Below are positions 44,290 to 54,473 of a stretch of 64,000 nt of DNA, one piece after another. The stretch is from Corynebacterium silvaticum. Its GTDB lineage: Bacteria > Actinomycetota > Actinomycetes > Mycobacteriales > Mycobacteriaceae. Position 1 is the stretch's first letter. Each line of letters opens with the position of its first letter. Below the pieces are notes generated by a model. That model ran no database searches and was not told the origin of the DNA. It worked only from the letters and a program-made list of their open reading frames with translations. The translations under genes and the position numbers were made by a program. The stretch covers positions 1 through 64,000 of the forward strand of contig NZ_SDQO02000003.1 in NCBI RefSeq assembly GCF_004382825.2, in the 5' to 3' direction.

Positions 44290-44946
44290 CTAGTCAGTCA
44301 TCCCAAACTGCTCTAACTCGTCTGGGTGACCAGCCGCCAAAACCAAATCCCCTGCTTGCAGAATCATCTCGGGTTTCGCGGGCCTAAACATACCGTTGCT
44401 CGGACGAACGGCAATGATCTGTACCCGATCAACCTCGTGTACCCGCTTACCCAGAATTGAGACAGGCGGCGCAACTTTCACGATGGCGTAATCTCGGTCG
44501 AATTCCGCGTATTCCTGCACCCGGCCATTCATCAAATGTGCCACTCGTCGACCAGTATCCTGCTCCGGGCGAATGATGTGATGCACCCCGATTTGACGCA
44601 GGATCTTAGCGTGGGAGTTATTCAGAGCCTTCGCCCAGATACTCGGCACGTCCAGATCAATCACGGTAGAGGCGGTGAGCAATGATGCCCCCATGTCCGA
44701 GCCGATTCCGATCACCACGCGGGAAGCCTCATCCACAGAGAGCTGGCGGAGAGCTTCCTCGTTGGTCGTATCCGCCATGGCGGCATAGGTGAGAACTTTA
44801 GCGGCTGCGTTGACCACGGATTCAGAAGAATCAACTCCTAAAACCTCAATGCCAGAGTGCACCAGCTCTTCGCCCAGAGCCATGCCGAATCGACCTAAGC
44901 CAAGAATCACCACGGGTGCTTTAGAGCGGGAACGGAACTTAGCCAA
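44290..44946 (-). CDS. TrkA/KtrA-family potassium uptake regulatory subunit
   Basis: The 218-residue protein is an RCK-domain subunit that gates a K+ transporter. The Rossmann motif VVILGLGRFGMALGEEL (about 12-28), an acidic residue at the end of beta-2 (VLGVDSSES) that binds NAD/ATP, and a C-terminal RCK_C domain (about 140-218) are visible. Its start overlaps the trkH-type stop by 8 bp, so the two are coupled and act together in the membrane complex. Confidence 0.92.
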   Translation of the reverse strand: MAKFRSRSKAPVVILGLGRFGMALGEELVHSGIEVLGVDSSESVVNAAAKVLTYAAMADTTNEEALRQLSVDEASRVVIGIGSDMGASLLTASTVIDLDVPSIWAKALNNSHAKILRQIGVHHIIRPEQDTGRRVAHLMNGRVQEYAEFDRDYAIVKVAPPVSILGKRVHEVDRVQIIAVRPSNGMFRPAKPEMILQAGDLVLAAGHPDELEQFGMTD

Positions 44947-46297
44947 TGATCGGCCTTTCTACTGGATAGGAGTACAAACGCTTATTGCTGCGAGCTGCAA
45001 GAGCAGCCACAAGCGACACCGGCCCAACACGGCCTGCATACATCAAAAGAACCAGAAGCAGCTTGCCAACGCTAGGCAGATCCGGCGTAATACCCGTGCT
45101 CAAGCCTACCGTGGCAAAAGCGCTGACTACTTCAAAGGAAATATCCAAAAACTCAAATTCCGGGGCCACCAATAGCATGGTCATCAGGGAGACAGACACC
45201 AACAGCGTGGCCAGCATGGTGACCGCCAACGCCTGGCGCACGGTGCGGGTGGGGATTCGGCGACCTCGGATCAAGATGTTGTCATCTCCGCGGATCTCCG
45301 CCACCATGACGGTGAGGAGAACTGCCACCGTCGTGATCTTGATGCCACCAGCCGTGCCACCAGAACCGCCACCAATAAACATGAGGAAATCAGTGAGCAA
45401 CAGGCTGGAGGGGTGCATCTCACCTATGTTGATCGAGTTAAATCCTGCGGTCCTGCTAGTTACTGACTGAAAAAAGGAGGCGAGGAGTTTCGTCGGCACG
45501 CTAAATCCAGACAGAACTCCGCGCCACTCAAATGCAGCAATGCCCACAGTTCCCGTGATGAGCAACGCGAGCGTTCCGACGATCGTGAACACCGCAGTCA
45601 AAGAAAATCGCCGCTCAGCGATACCCGCCGCTCTATGCTCGTGCCGACGATGCAGTTCCAAAAGAAGGGGAAACCCTAGTCCACCGAGGATGATGGCGCC
45701 GGAAATCGGGAGAATAATCCCAAAATCCCCCACGTAGGGCACGAGGTTGTCTGACCGCAGACCAAAGCCGGCGTTGTTAAAGGCCGACACCGAGTGGAAG
45801 ACGCCTTCCCATAGACTCGCGCCCCAAGAAAAACCCAGCCCCTTAAAGCGCAGGGTCAAGACCAGCGCTACGGCAGACTCCACCACCACGGTGAACGCAA
45901 AGGTGGCTACGAGCAGGCCTTTGACCTCGCCTAATTCTCTACCGCGCCCCTCCGCGGCTGCGTTGAGCCTGTCTCGCACTCCGATCCGCCCCACCAGCAC
46001 CCACGCGGCAAAAGACGTCAAGGTCATGATGCCCAAGCCGCCGAGCTGGATCAAAAGAAGAATCACTAATTGGCCAAAATGCGACCAATACGTGGCGGTA
46101 TCCACAACGGTCAGGCCGGTCAAACACACGGCCGAGGTTGCGGTAAACAAAGCCGTGATGACGTCCGCTTGCGCTTGTCCTTCTCGGGATATGGGGAGAA
46201 GAAGGACAAGCGTTCCGATGATAACGAGCGTTGCAAAACTACCGGCTACAAGCCGAGCAGGGGTCTTACGCATGAGGCGAAACGTTACTCCTGCCAC
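44939..46297 (-). CDS. TrkH/KtrB-family potassium transporter
   Basis: A 452-residue membrane protein with about eight to ten helices and four filter-like loops; TSAVCLTGLTVVDTATYW (about 51), SAFNNAGFGLRSDN, SVTSRTAGFNSINIGE and STGITPDLPSVG hold the conserved glycines of the K+ path. It takes up potassium, driven by the membrane potential or sodium. The following gene codes for its gating subunit. Confidence 0.92.
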   Translation of the reverse strand: MAGVTFRLMRKTPARLVAGSFATLVIIGTLVLLLPISREGQAQADVITALFTATSAVCLTGLTVVDTATYWSHFGQLVILLLIQLGGLGIMTLTSFAAWVLVGRIGVRDRLNAAAEGRGRELGEVKGLLVATFAFTVVVESAVALVLTLRFKGLGFSWGASLWEGVFHSVSAFNNAGFGLRSDNLVPYVGDFGIILPISGAIILGGLGFPLLLELHRRHEHRAAGIAERRFSLTAVFTIVGTLALLITGTVGIAAFEWRGVLSGFSVPTKLLASFFQSVTSRTAGFNSINIGEMHPSSLLLTDFLMFIGGGSGGTAGGIKITTVAVLLTVMVAEIRGDDNILIRGRRIPTRTVRQALAVTMLATLLVSVSLMTMLLVAPEFEFLDISFEVVSAFATVGLSTGITPDLPSVGKLLLVLLMYAGRVGPVSLVAALAARSNKRLYSYPVERPIIG

Positions 46298-46330
46298 GGC
46301 TCGCAGAGCAAGAACTCAGCGCCCGCTCAG

Positions 46331-47599
46331 TTAAATCGTGATCTTTCCTTCCACCGCGGGCAACGCGATGTCAGAGCGGTAGTGGGAACCAGGCAGCGTG
46401 ATCTTGTTCAAGACGTTGTAAGCGTTACGACGGGCGTCGATAAGCGAGTCCCCGGTGCCGATCACGTTCAGAACGCGTCCTCCAGCGGCAACAAGTTTTC
46501 CGTCTGCGTCGCGCGCCGTGCCAGCGTGTAGCACTGCGGCATCGTCCGCGCCAGTGATCTCGCCGCCCTTGCGGGGATCCTCCGGGTAGCCTTCAGCAGC
46601 CAAAACCACCGTCAAGGCATATCCATCTTCCCACTCCAGCGGCGGCAACTCAACCAGTTTTTCAGTGGCCACAGCCTTCAGAACCTCCGCCAGAGGCGAT
46701 GTAAGCAGAGCCAACACCGCCTGTGTTTCTGGGTCGCCAAAACGGCAGTTGAACTCCACCACTGCGGGGCCTTCTTCGCCCCACGCTATGCCGGCGTACA
46801 GCAACCCGGAATATGAACAACCACGAGCGACCATCTCACGCGCCACGGGCACACAGACCTCGTCCACGATTCGCTGAACCCCGTCTTCTGGTAGCCACGG
46901 CAACGGCGTATAAGCTCCCATGCCGCCGGTATTCGGGCCCTCATCATTATCAAACGCGCGCTTATGATCCTGCGCCGGAAGCAACGGCACAACCGTTTCC
47001 CCGTCCACCAAGCAAAAGAGTGAAACCTCAGGGCTATCGAGGAAGCTCTCCAAGAGCACCGGATTTCCGGCAGACAAAACAGCATCCACATGAGCACGCG
47101 CCTGCGCGCGATCCTTAGTCACCACAACGCCTTTGCCACCAGCAAGGCCGTCATCTTTGACCACGTAATGCGGACCAAAATTATCCAGGGCAGCTTCCCG
47201 CTCGGCATCCGAGGCACCCGGCACGATCTGTTCCGCGCGAGCTGTCTTCACACCCGCTTTGGCCATAACGTCCTTGGCAAAGGCCTTTGAGCCTTCAATC
47301 CGTGCAGCATTCTTATTGGGACCAAAGACTGCAAACCCATGTGCACGCAAGGTATCGGCTACCCCCGCGACCAGAGGAATTTCAGGTCCTATGACCACAA
47401 GATCCGCATGTACCTCCTGCGCGACCTTTAGCATCTCATCTGGATTATCCACCTGCGTTGCTTCCGGGTGAACGGTAGCAATCGACTCCATGCCAACGTT
47501 TCCTGGTGCCACGTGGATTTCTGTAACCGCAGGGTCCTTGGACAAGCCGAGTGCAAGGGCGTGCTCACGGGCGCCCGAACCGATAACAAGAATGTGCAT
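46331..47599 (-). CDS. purD: Phosphoribosylamine-glycine ligase
   Basis: PurD joins phosphoribosylamine and glycine with ATP (second purine step). The 422-residue protein starts [20 protein letters not shown] at the ATG 47597-47599 and has the ATP-grasp core [18 protein letters not shown] (about 142) and [15 protein letters not shown] (about 285). The annotated frame can extend upstream to 47761, but that part has no family likeness. It is divergent from the HIT gene, 51 bp away. Confidence 0.95.
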   Translation of the reverse strand: MHILVIGSGAREHALALGLSKDPAVTEIHVAPGNVGMESIATVHPEATQVDNPDEMLKVAQEVHADLVVIGPEIPLVAGVADTLRAHGFAVFGPNKNAARIEGSKAFAKDVMAKAGVKTARAEQIVPGASDAEREAALDNFGPHYVVKDDGLAGGKGVVVTKDRAQARAHVDAVLSAGNPVLLESFLDSPEVSLFCLVDGETVVPLLPAQDHKRAFDNDEGPNTGGMGAYTPLPWLPEDGVQRIVDEVCVPVAREMVARGCSYSGLLYAGIAWGEEGPAVVEFNCRFGDPETQAVLALLTSPLAEVLKAVATEKLVELPPLEWEDGYALTVVLAAEGYPEDPRKGGEITGADDAAVLHAGTARDADGKLVAAGGRVLNVIGTGDSLIDARRNAYNVLNKITLPGSHYRSDIALPAVEGKITI

Positions 47600-47650
47600 G
47601 ATCCGAATCATACCGGCGAGACTGCGTATAAGCCGACTATCCTCGAAAAC

Positions 47651-48076
47651 ATGAGCAGCGTATTTACAAAAATTATTGCAGGTGATTTGCCAGGTCGTTT
47701 TGTCTATCGCGACGAAGACGTGGTGGCCTTCCTGACCATCGAGCCGTTGGCCTACGGACACGTATTGGTGGTGCCAGTGGCAGAAGTAGATAAGTGGACC
47801 GACCTGGATCCCAGCACGTGGGCAAAGCTCAATGAGCTAGCGCAGCGAGTGGGCAAGGCAATCACCGACGTGTTTGCTACACCTCGCGCGGGCTACGTGA
47901 TCGCTGGTTTTGATGTTCCCCATACTCATATTCATGTTTTCCCAGCCGCAAAGATGTCCGATTACGTTTTCTCTCAAGCGATGTCCATGGACGCGACCGA
48001 CCCAGCTCAGATGGATGCTGCAGCAGAAAAGCTACGGCAGGCACTGGGAACTGATGAGAACGGGCTAGTGAAGTAG
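47651..48076 (+). CDS. HIT-family nucleotide hydrolase
   Basis: The 141-residue protein has the histidine triad signature PHTHIHVFP (about 96-104) and the N-terminal motif [19 protein letters not shown]. Such proteins hydrolyse AMP-lysine, AMP-NH2 or similar nucleotide conjugates. The ATG at 47651 matches the family start; longer in-frame openings are not used. The ribosome site is poor. A lipase-like gene follows after 4 bp. Confidence 0.9.
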   Translation: MSSVFTKIIAGDLPGRFVYRDEDVVAFLTIEPLAYGHVLVVPVAEVDKWTDLDPSTWAKLNELAQRVGKAITDVFATPRAGYVIAGFDVPHTHIHVFPAAKMSDYVFSQAMSMDATDPAQMDAAAEKLRQALGTDENGLVK

Positions 48077-48080
48077 CCCC

Positions 48081-48697
48081 ATGGCGTTGTTGAGGTGGGT
48101 GCCCACACGCGGCCGACTGCCGGTTTCTCCCCGTATCACCAAAGACTCCCATATCCCCGTGCTGTTTTTACACGGAACTTTAGGGTCACCGGGTAACTTT
48201 GAGAGGCCCGCCCAGCGGCTTGTAGAGCAAGGGCGCCCATTTTTCGCGCCGGCCTATGGCAACCATGGGACAGCCGATCTTGATTCCTCGCTACAAGAAC
48301 TACTGAGGTACGTCGATGGGCTCGCTAGCCAGGGGATACATCACGTTGATGTTGTGGGGCATTCCGCCGGGGGACTTCTCGCGCTGCGGATCGCTCATGC
48401 CCGCCCGGGTTTTGTGAGGAAACTGGTGGGGCTAGGGGCAGCGTTCCATGGGGTTCCCAAGAATTTACGTTTTAAGCCTGTGGTCAAATGGATTGGCGGA
48501 CAAGCGCTTTTGCAGCTTACGCAAAAATCCCGGCTGAACTTCCAGAGAACGTGGAATTGATTTCAGTGTTTTCTACCGCGGACCTTGTGGTGCCGGCTCA
48601 GTCGAGCAAGCTAGGCGAACTCGTAGAGATTCATGGAGTTCGCCATGAGGACTTGCCGCGCCAGGCCGACATCATCGTAGACGCGTTGGGGGCTTAG
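48081..48697 (+). pseudogene. Lipase/esterase with a frameshift in an A5 run
   Basis: Two overlapping frames restore a 205-residue alpha/beta hydrolase of the class 2 lipase (EstA) type: oxyanion segment VLFLHGTLGSPGNF (about 27-40), nucleophile GHSAGG (about 93-98), Asp in FSTADLVVPA, and His in GVRHEDLP. The frame breaks after LQLTQK in GCAAAAATCCC (48523-48527); one more A restores the frame (QKIPAELPENVEL). No signal peptide is obvious. It follows the HIT gene closely. Either decay or a sequence error. Confidence 0.8.
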
Positions 48698-50202
48698 CGA
48701 TCTTCTAGCCGGGGAAGCACTAGATGGAAGGTGGTTCCTTGGCCAAGAGTGCTGCTCACGCTGATGCTTCCGCTGTGGGCAGATACCAGCGACTTCACGA
48801 TGGCCAGCCCCAGGCCGCTGCCGCCGGTGGAGCGGGCGCGTGACGTGTCGGCTCGGTAGAAGCGCTCGAAAATATGCTCGGCATCCTTTTCCGACATACC
48901 TATGCCATCGTCGATGATGTCGATGGCGATATTGTTGCTGGTGGGATCGTCGTAAAGCTTAATCTGCACCTTTGCGTCCTCGCCGCCATGTTTCAAAGCG
49001 TTGGTGGTGAGGTTGGTGAGCACTTGGTGCAGCCGGGCCGCGTCGCCCAAGGTGATGGGCACACCGGCGCACTCAGACCGCACGTCGATGCTGCGGTTAG
49101 GGTAGGCGGCCTGCAGGGAGGACGCCACCGACAGAGAAACCTCCAAAAGATCAACCTGGGCTGTCTCATGACGAGCACCTTCGGCGCGAGTAAGCGCGAG
49201 GAGATCTTCTACTAAGAGACTCATGCGAGAGGCTTCTCCCTCGATTTTGTCGATCACCAGATCCGCATCTTTTGTGGCTCCAGAACGGTACAGCTCCGAG
49301 TAGCCGCGAACCGACGTCAGCGGTGTCCGCAGCTCATGGGAGGCATCCCCGACGAATCTGCGCATCTGGGCTTCTTTATCCTGCAGCTCCACGATGAGGG
49401 ACTGCAGCCTAGAGATCATCGAGTTCAATGAGCGCGATAACGCCCCAACCTCAGTGTTTTCCGAGACTTCCGGCACTCGTCGGTCTAAGTCGCCCTGCGC
49501 GATTGCTTTGGCGGTGCATTCGACTTCGCGCAAAGGCCGCAATGCTCTACGGATCAGGAAAAACGCAATGAGCGCCATGAGAAGAAGCACGGCGACTTCA
49601 ATGATGACCTGCCCCACGGCAAGCCTGCGCAACATGTTGGCTTCTTGGGTAATGTCCTTGGCCACGACCATGGTCACGCCATTACGTGTCTCAGCGGTTA
49701 CTCGCCACATGCCTTCTTTATGGCTCTTCGGGCTAGATTCCACAGTGTGAGGGCCTTGGCCAGCATAAACTTGGCTCAGATCAGGTTCAGAAACGTCCTC
49801 GTTGTATACGTTTGTGGTTCCGTCCTGGTAGATCTTGACCACATAAAATTCTGTCGGCGGCCGCGCGCTGGTAGCCCCGGGGTTAGTTTTAAAAAGCGAA
49901 TCTTGCTTGGCCCACCCATTGAGGCCCAGTTCTAGTTCCTTGTCAATGCGCGAATAGGTGAGCTCCCGCATCGTTCGGTTAACGGCAACGGCGCTGCCGA
50001 TCAACCCCACCGCGGAGACCGCGACCACGATTACTAACAGCCCAAAGCGTAATGGCATCCCAGATAACACGTGCATATCTCGGACTCGCGCGACCAAGCT
50101 TTTACCCGTTTTTCTGGCACTCCGATACCCCCAGCGTTGTTTCCCGCTGTGGACAGGGCTCCCGCGAACCACCGCGGTGGAATATGGGTTCTGGGTGCTC
50201 AT
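48694..50202 (-). CDS. phoS: Sensor histidine kinase (PhoS-type)
   Basis: A 502-residue membrane sensor: two transmembrane helices (about 52-72 and 195-217) bound a 120-residue extracellular domain, then HAMP (about 218-270), the dimerisation/phospho-acceptor helix with His in FVGDASHELRTPLTSVRGYS (about 287-306), and an ATPase domain with N-box TNLTTNALKHGG and G-boxes DDGIGMSEKD and STGGSGLGLAIVKS. In C. glutamicum the pair at this locus is PhoRS, which responds to phosphate limitation and induces pstSCAB. The assignment to PhoS rests on synteny and is fairly sure. The response regulator lies 40 bp upstream. Confidence 0.85.
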   Translation of the reverse strand: MSTQNPYSTAVVRGSPVHSGKQRWGYRSARKTGKSLVARVRDMHVLSGMPLRFGLLVIVVAVSAVGLIGSAVAVNRTMRELTYSRIDKELELGLNGWAKQDSLFKTNPGATSARPPTEFYVVKIYQDGTTNVYNEDVSEPDLSQVYAGQGPHTVESSPKSHKEGMWRVTAETRNGVTMVVAKDITQEANMLRRLAVGQVIIEVAVLLLMALIAFFLIRRALRPLREVECTAKAIAQGDLDRRVPEVSENTEVGALSRSLNSMISRLQSLIVELQDKEAQMRRFVGDASHELRTPLTSVRGYSELYRSGATKDADLVIDKIEGEASRMSLLVEDLLALTRAEGARHETAQVDLLEVSLSVASSLQAAYPNRSIDVRSECAGVPITLGDAARLHQVLTNLTTNALKHGGEDAKVQIKLYDDPTSNNIAIDIIDDGIGMSEKDAEHIFERFYRADTSRARSTGGSGLGLAIVKSLVSAHSGSISVSSTLGQGTTFHLVLPRLEDR

Positions 50203-50242
50203 CTACTACTTTCTTCTTTGGGTTTTCGCCGCACTGCGGCTA

Positions 50243-50956
50243 TTACGCATTTCGCGGCTTACGCAGCACGTATCCCACGCCTCGCACTGTTTGGATCAGT
50301 TGCGGATCATGGGTGTCTACTTTGCGACGCAAATAAGAAATATAGGACTCGACAACATTTCCGTCGCCACCGAAATCGTAATGCCACACGTGATCCAAAA
50401 TCTTTGCCTTAGACATCACAACCTCAGCGTTAAGTATCAGGCAGCGCAGCAGATTGAACTCGGTGGGCGAGAGATCGACGACCTTTCCGGCTTTTGTCAC
50501 CTCATGGGTGTCGTCGTTAAGCGTCAGGTCGGCATACACCAAGGTGGAATCGTCTTCGACCATCTCCACGGTGCTGCCTCGGCGCAAAATCACGCGCAAC
50601 CGAGTAATCACTTCCTCCAAGGAGAAAGGCTTGGTCACGTAATCATCAGCCCCGATGGTCAACCCATGAATCCGGTGCTCCACGGCGTCTTTTGCCGTCA
50701 GGTACAAAACGGGACCGTCGAGGCCTTCCGCCCGAAGTTTGGGCAGGAGCTCATAGCCGTCCATGCCCGGCATCATGACGTCAAGAATGAATGCATCGGG
50801 CTTAAAATCCTTGGCTATTTCCAGCGCTTCTACGCCGGAATTAGCTACGGCAACATCAAATCCTTGGAATTTTAAGCTGACGTTCAAAAGCTCAACGATG
50901 TTCGGCTCGTCGTCGACGACCAGTATTCGCTTAGTTTTTTCGTTCACGCCTTCCAT
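50243..50956 (-). CDS. phoR: OmpR-type response regulator (PhoR-type)
   Basis: A 237-residue response regulator with receiver domain (phospho-acceptor Asp in AFILDVMMPGMDGYEL, about residue 58; Lys in YVTKPFS) and an OmpR/PhoB winged helix (about 130-232, ending RTVRGVGYVLRK). It resembles the C. glutamicum phosphate regulator PhoR and, more broadly, mycobacterial PhoP. The gene precedes the kinase gene on the minus strand. AGGTAAAA lies before the ATG. pstSCAB at 18-22 kb is the likely target. Confidence 0.86.
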   Translation of the reverse strand: MEGVNEKTKRILVVDDEPNIVELLNVSLKFQGFDVAVANSGVEALEIAKDFKPDAFILDVMMPGMDGYELLPKLRAEGLDGPVLYLTAKDAVEHRIHGLTIGADDYVTKPFSLEEVITRLRVILRRGSTVEMVEDDSTLVYADLTLNDDTHEVTKAGKVVDLSPTEFNLLRCLILNAEVVMSKAKILDHVWHYDFGGDGNVVESYISYLRRKVDTHDPQLIQTVRGVGYVLRKPRNA

Positions 50957-51091
50957 TTTTACCTGTCCTGATCTCCTGGTGAGGACACGACCTCACGGTT
51001 AGTTCCTTTAAGTCAACAACACGGCTCTGCTTTTCTTCTGAAGCGTAGCTGGTAACTACCTGTGAATGGATTAGCGCACCCGCACCGAAAA

Positions 51092-51121
51092 TTGAAACTG
51101 TAATGACCGTTCGGTACAGTT
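51092..51121 (+). promoter_or_regulatory. Promoter and TetR-like operator of the MFS gene
   Basis: TTGAAA (51092-51097) and TACAGT (51115-51120) are 17 bases apart. An inverted repeat AACTGTA ... TACAGTT (51096-51102 / 51115-51121), with ACCG-TT-CGGT inside it, covers the promoter. ACCG-N2-CGGT cores are common TetR-family sites. Transcription would begin at or next to the ATG at 51129, so the mRNA may be leaderless. Confidence 0.55.
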
Positions 51122-51128
51122 TTGAGTT

Positions 51129-52583
51129 ATGGAATCTCGACAACGCTGAGTCTTTTTAGGTGTTATCTCGCTAGGACTCTTCATGATCGGCGCAGACAAT
51201 TCCATCCTCTACACCGCCCTACCGGTACTAAGAAGCGAATTGCACACCACCGAGCTTGAAGGCCTCTGGATTATCAACGCCTACTCGCTGGTCCTTGCCG
51301 GCCTTCTCCTAGGAACAGGCACCCTTGGAGACAAGATTGGGCACCGACGAATGTTTGAGATCGGAATTACGATCTTCGGACTGGCGTCCCTGGCCGCATC
51401 TTTCGCCCACAATCCGCTGGCACTCATCGCTGCACGCGCCGTCCTGGGCGTGGGCGCCACCACGATGATGCCCGCCACGCTCGCCCTGCTCCGCATCACT
51501 TTCCCCAATGTCCGTGAACGCAACATCGCAATCGGCATCTGGGGTTCCGTCGCCACGCTAGGAGCAGCGCTCGGCCCAGTCATCGGGGGTTTCCTTATCG
51601 AGCATTATTACTGGGGATCCGTATTCCTGATCAACATCCCAGTAACAATCGTCGCATTCCTAGGAACGTTATTAATCGCGCCGCCCAATATGGCCGATTC
51701 TTCCCGCCACTGGGATTTTCTCTCTTCTCTCTGGGCGATGGTGACCATGATGGGCCTTGTGCTACTGATCAAGGAACTTACGCACGCCCATATAGAAATA
51801 GCAGTACTCATCGGAGCACTGGCCGCCATCATCATCGGCGCGCTGCTTTTCAGCCAACGCCAGCGCACACTCCCCGAGCCGCTCCTCACCTTCGACGTAT
51901 TCAAAAACCGAGTTTTCACGGCGCGAACCCTGGCCGCAGCGCTAGCGATGTTCATCCTCTCCGGCGCAGAGCTCATGACCACACAGCGCTTCCAGCTAGC
52001 CGAGGGTTTTACCCCCTTGCAAGCCGGCCTACTCACAGGCACCGTAGCTTTGGCAGCGTTTCCTAGTTCAATCTTGGGCGGAGCGTTGCTGCACCTCATC
52101 GGCTTTCTCCCGCTCATTTCTGGCGGCTTTCTCTCCATGGCTATTGGAACGTCGATCGCAGTCGGAGGCACGCGTGCCGACGCCTTCCCACTCTTTGTTG
52201 TTGGTCTGCTCCTCGTAGGCTTCGGCGCAGGATTGACCATGTCCGTATCCACGACCGCGATCATCGGCTCGGCCCCGGCGCGCCGCTCCGGCATGGCGTC
52301 CGCTATGGAGGAAGTCTCCTACGAGTTTGGCACGCTGCTCTCGGTGGCGGTGGTGGGCTCTTTGTTCTCCTTCTTCTACGCACGTTCCGCACCCGAAGCC
52401 ATCGCCCAAAATTTTGAGCAGGGCCTCTCGCACCCCACGCTTGCCGACGCCGCCCGCGCCGCCATAGACACCTCGTATGTATCCGTGCTCGTCATTATTG
52501 CCATAACTGCATGCATCGCATGCGTCATCACCGCTTATCTGTTGCGAAACAACCCCAAGGAGACTCAATTTGCGCACGAATAA
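51129..52583 (+). pseudogene. DHA2-type MFS drug exporter with an early stop codon
   Basis: The frame from the ATG at 51129 reads MESRQR-stop-VFLGVISLGLFMIGADNSILYT. The TGA at 51147-51149 stands where relatives have Trp (QRW), so a TGG-to-TGA change is likely. Downstream 466 codons are intact (from the ATG at 51183), with about 12-14 helices and motif A LGDKIGHRRM. A product from 51183 would lack half of helix 1 and may not insert well. The family exports quaternary ammonium compounds, dyes and other drugs. A tetR gene overlaps the 3' end and a TetR-like operator sits at the promoter. Confidence 0.8.
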
Positions 52584-53104
52584 AAAAGACTCGCTGCTGG
52601 CCACCGCACTCAGCATCGTGGAGCCAGACGGCCTTGCGGCCCTCACATACGATTCCCTCTCCGCAGCCAGCGGCATATCCAAGTCTGGATTGATCTATCA
52701 CTTCCCCACTCGCCACCAGCTCCTTATAGAGCTGAATGCGTCCGCAGCCCGAACATGGACGCAGGAGCTAGAGGCAGCAGCGGGGGGGACCTGCCTCCGA
52801 GGTTTCCCTCAGACAGAGAATGCGCGCCCTGCTGGAGGTGGAATCGCAAAGCGCTACTCGCGCGGATCTTTTATTAAGCATCGACGCCAACCTCAACGAG
52901 GAGATCCGTGCCATATGGGACAAAGCCTTAACGCCTTGGACCGATCCCCACAATCCTCATGCAACTATCGTGCAACTTATCGCTGATGGCCTGTGGGTAT
53001 ACGACCACATCAATGCCCGCCCACTCACCCCCCAACAGCGACACGCCGCAGTAGATGCAGCGCAATCGTTGCTGGGTAAACTATCTAATGAAGTGACTGA
53101 ATAG
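52570..53104 (+). pseudogene. TetR-family repressor with a frameshift in a G7 run
   Basis: The start is TTG (52570) with AAGGAG seven bases upstream; it overlaps the MFS stop by 14 bp. The N-terminal helix-turn-helix is intact (GLAALTYDSLSAASGISKSG, then LIYHFPTRHQLL). In TWTQELEAAAGG the frame breaks at seven G (52782-52788); six G give an unbroken 177-residue protein with the C-terminal ligand domain (LRQRMRALLEVESQSATRAD). It probably represses the MFS gene upstream through the palindrome at 51096-51121. G7 could be a phase-variable tract, a true lesion, or an error. Confidence 0.82.
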
Positions 53105-53218
53105 CCTATCTTTACTCTCAACTTCACGATTAACCTAAATTACTTTAAGATAACTCTCATGTTTGGTGGTTCGCCGCCGTGGATTCCGTAGAAAACCATT
53201 TAGAAAGCCTCAATCGAC

Positions 53219-54400
53219 ATGAAATTGTCCCGTTCTCTCGGCGTTGCCGCAGTGTGTACTGCGCTCGTCGTAACGCATAGCCCTGCGCACGCATCTACTT
53301 CTTCCGCGCCTGTTTCCAGCTCGGCGAGCTCCATCGTCGCATCGCTTACTGCCGCACTCGCCAACTCCCCCAGCTCCAGCGATGCCACCATCGATAATGC
53401 CGCGCACTTGGCCCAGTCGATTGGTTTCCCGGCATGGTGGCTTCCTTCAGGCGTGGGCAGCTCCGACTCGGAGTATCCGTTGCCTACCAACCCGCACATC
53501 ACCAAGGCGGAGGTCCTTAGCCGTACAGCGGAAACGACGATTCCGAACCTGGAGCGCTGGGTTGTGGCTTCCCCAGCGATGCAGCGCAACGTAGAGGTTG
53601 TTGTCCGCGTACCCAAGGACACCTCGGTGCCTTCCCCCGCGCTCTATCTCCTTGACGGCATCGGTGGAATGCGTAATCCCGGCTGGGTCCGCGAAGGCGG
53701 ACTACACCCAGCCCTCGGCGACCAGAACGTGCCTGTGGTTATGCCTACCCAGGCGCTAGCCTCCCTCTATTCGGACTGGCTCACGGATGATCCCGCCCTA
53801 GGACACCTCAAGTGGGAAACCTTTATTACAAAGGAACTGACAAAACTCGTCGAGGATCCAGCACAAAAACTCAACTTCAACGGCAAGCGCGCCATCGGCG
53901 GCCTGTCCATGGGGGCTATCGGCGCTGTCCACATTGCTAACCAGAACCCCGATCTCTTCAAGGGAGTATTCGGTATCTCGGGATGCTATTCCACGCAAGA
54001 GCCCGTGGGCCGAATCACCACCAAGCTCGTTGTGGAGTCCCGCGGCGGCAACGTCCACAATATGTGGGGCCCAGACGGTTCTGAGCTATGGAAGCGTCAC
54101 GACGTCCCCTCCAATCCTGAGGGCCTGCGCAACATGGCGGTTTATCTTTCTAGCGCCGACGGTGGAGTTCTTCCGGCAGACCTAGAGCGTGCGCACAACC
54201 GCCCCTTCTACGAGTTGCCAGCAGCCGTGGCCTTGGAGCAGGGAACCCTGCATTGCACCAAGGCCCTCGACTCCGCGATGCGTTCCCGCGGAATGAACCA
54301 CCACGTAGTCGATCTGATCAAGGGTGGAGTCCACGACTGGCCGCTCTTTAACCGCCAACTGCGTCCCGCGTGGGATGCCATCAAGGGTGTTCTTTACTAA
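53219..54400 (+). CDS. cmt: Trehalose corynomycolyltransferase (antigen 85 / Cmt family)
   Basis: Mycolyltransferases move corynomycolates from trehalose monocorynomycolate onto trehalose or arabinogalactan in the cell envelope. The 393-residue protein has a signal peptide (residues 1-25, cleavage near AHA-ST), a Ser/Ala-rich linker, and an alpha/beta hydrolase domain. Residues of the active site are Ser in GGLSMGAIGAVH (about 222-233), a Glu/Asp probably near the SSADGG loop, and His in GGVHDWPLFNRQL (about 368). Corynebacteria have several cmt genes and I cannot say which this is. It is transcribed alone. Confidence 0.9.
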   Translation: MKLSRSLGVAAVCTALVVTHSPAHASTSSAPVSSSASSIVASLTAALANSPSSSDATIDNAAHLAQSIGFPAWWLPSGVGSSDSEYPLPTNPHITKAEVLSRTAETTIPNLERWVVASPAMQRNVEVVVRVPKDTSVPSPALYLLDGIGGMRNPGWVREGGLHPALGDQNVPVVMPTQALASLYSDWLTDDPALGHLKWETFITKELTKLVEDPAQKLNFNGKRAIGGLSMGAIGAVHIANQNPDLFKGVFGISGCYSTQEPVGRITTKLVVESRGGNVHNMWGPDGSELWKRHDVPSNPEGLRNMAVYLSSADGGVLPADLERAHNRPFYELPAAVALEQGTLHCTKALDSAMRSRGMNHHVVDLIKGGVHDWPLFNRQLRPAWDAIKGVLY

Positions 54401-54473
54401 CAAACCTTGGGGTCACGGTGAGTTGCTAAGGTAAACGGGGTCTAGAACCGACCTATCTCAAGGAGCTCTGCTC

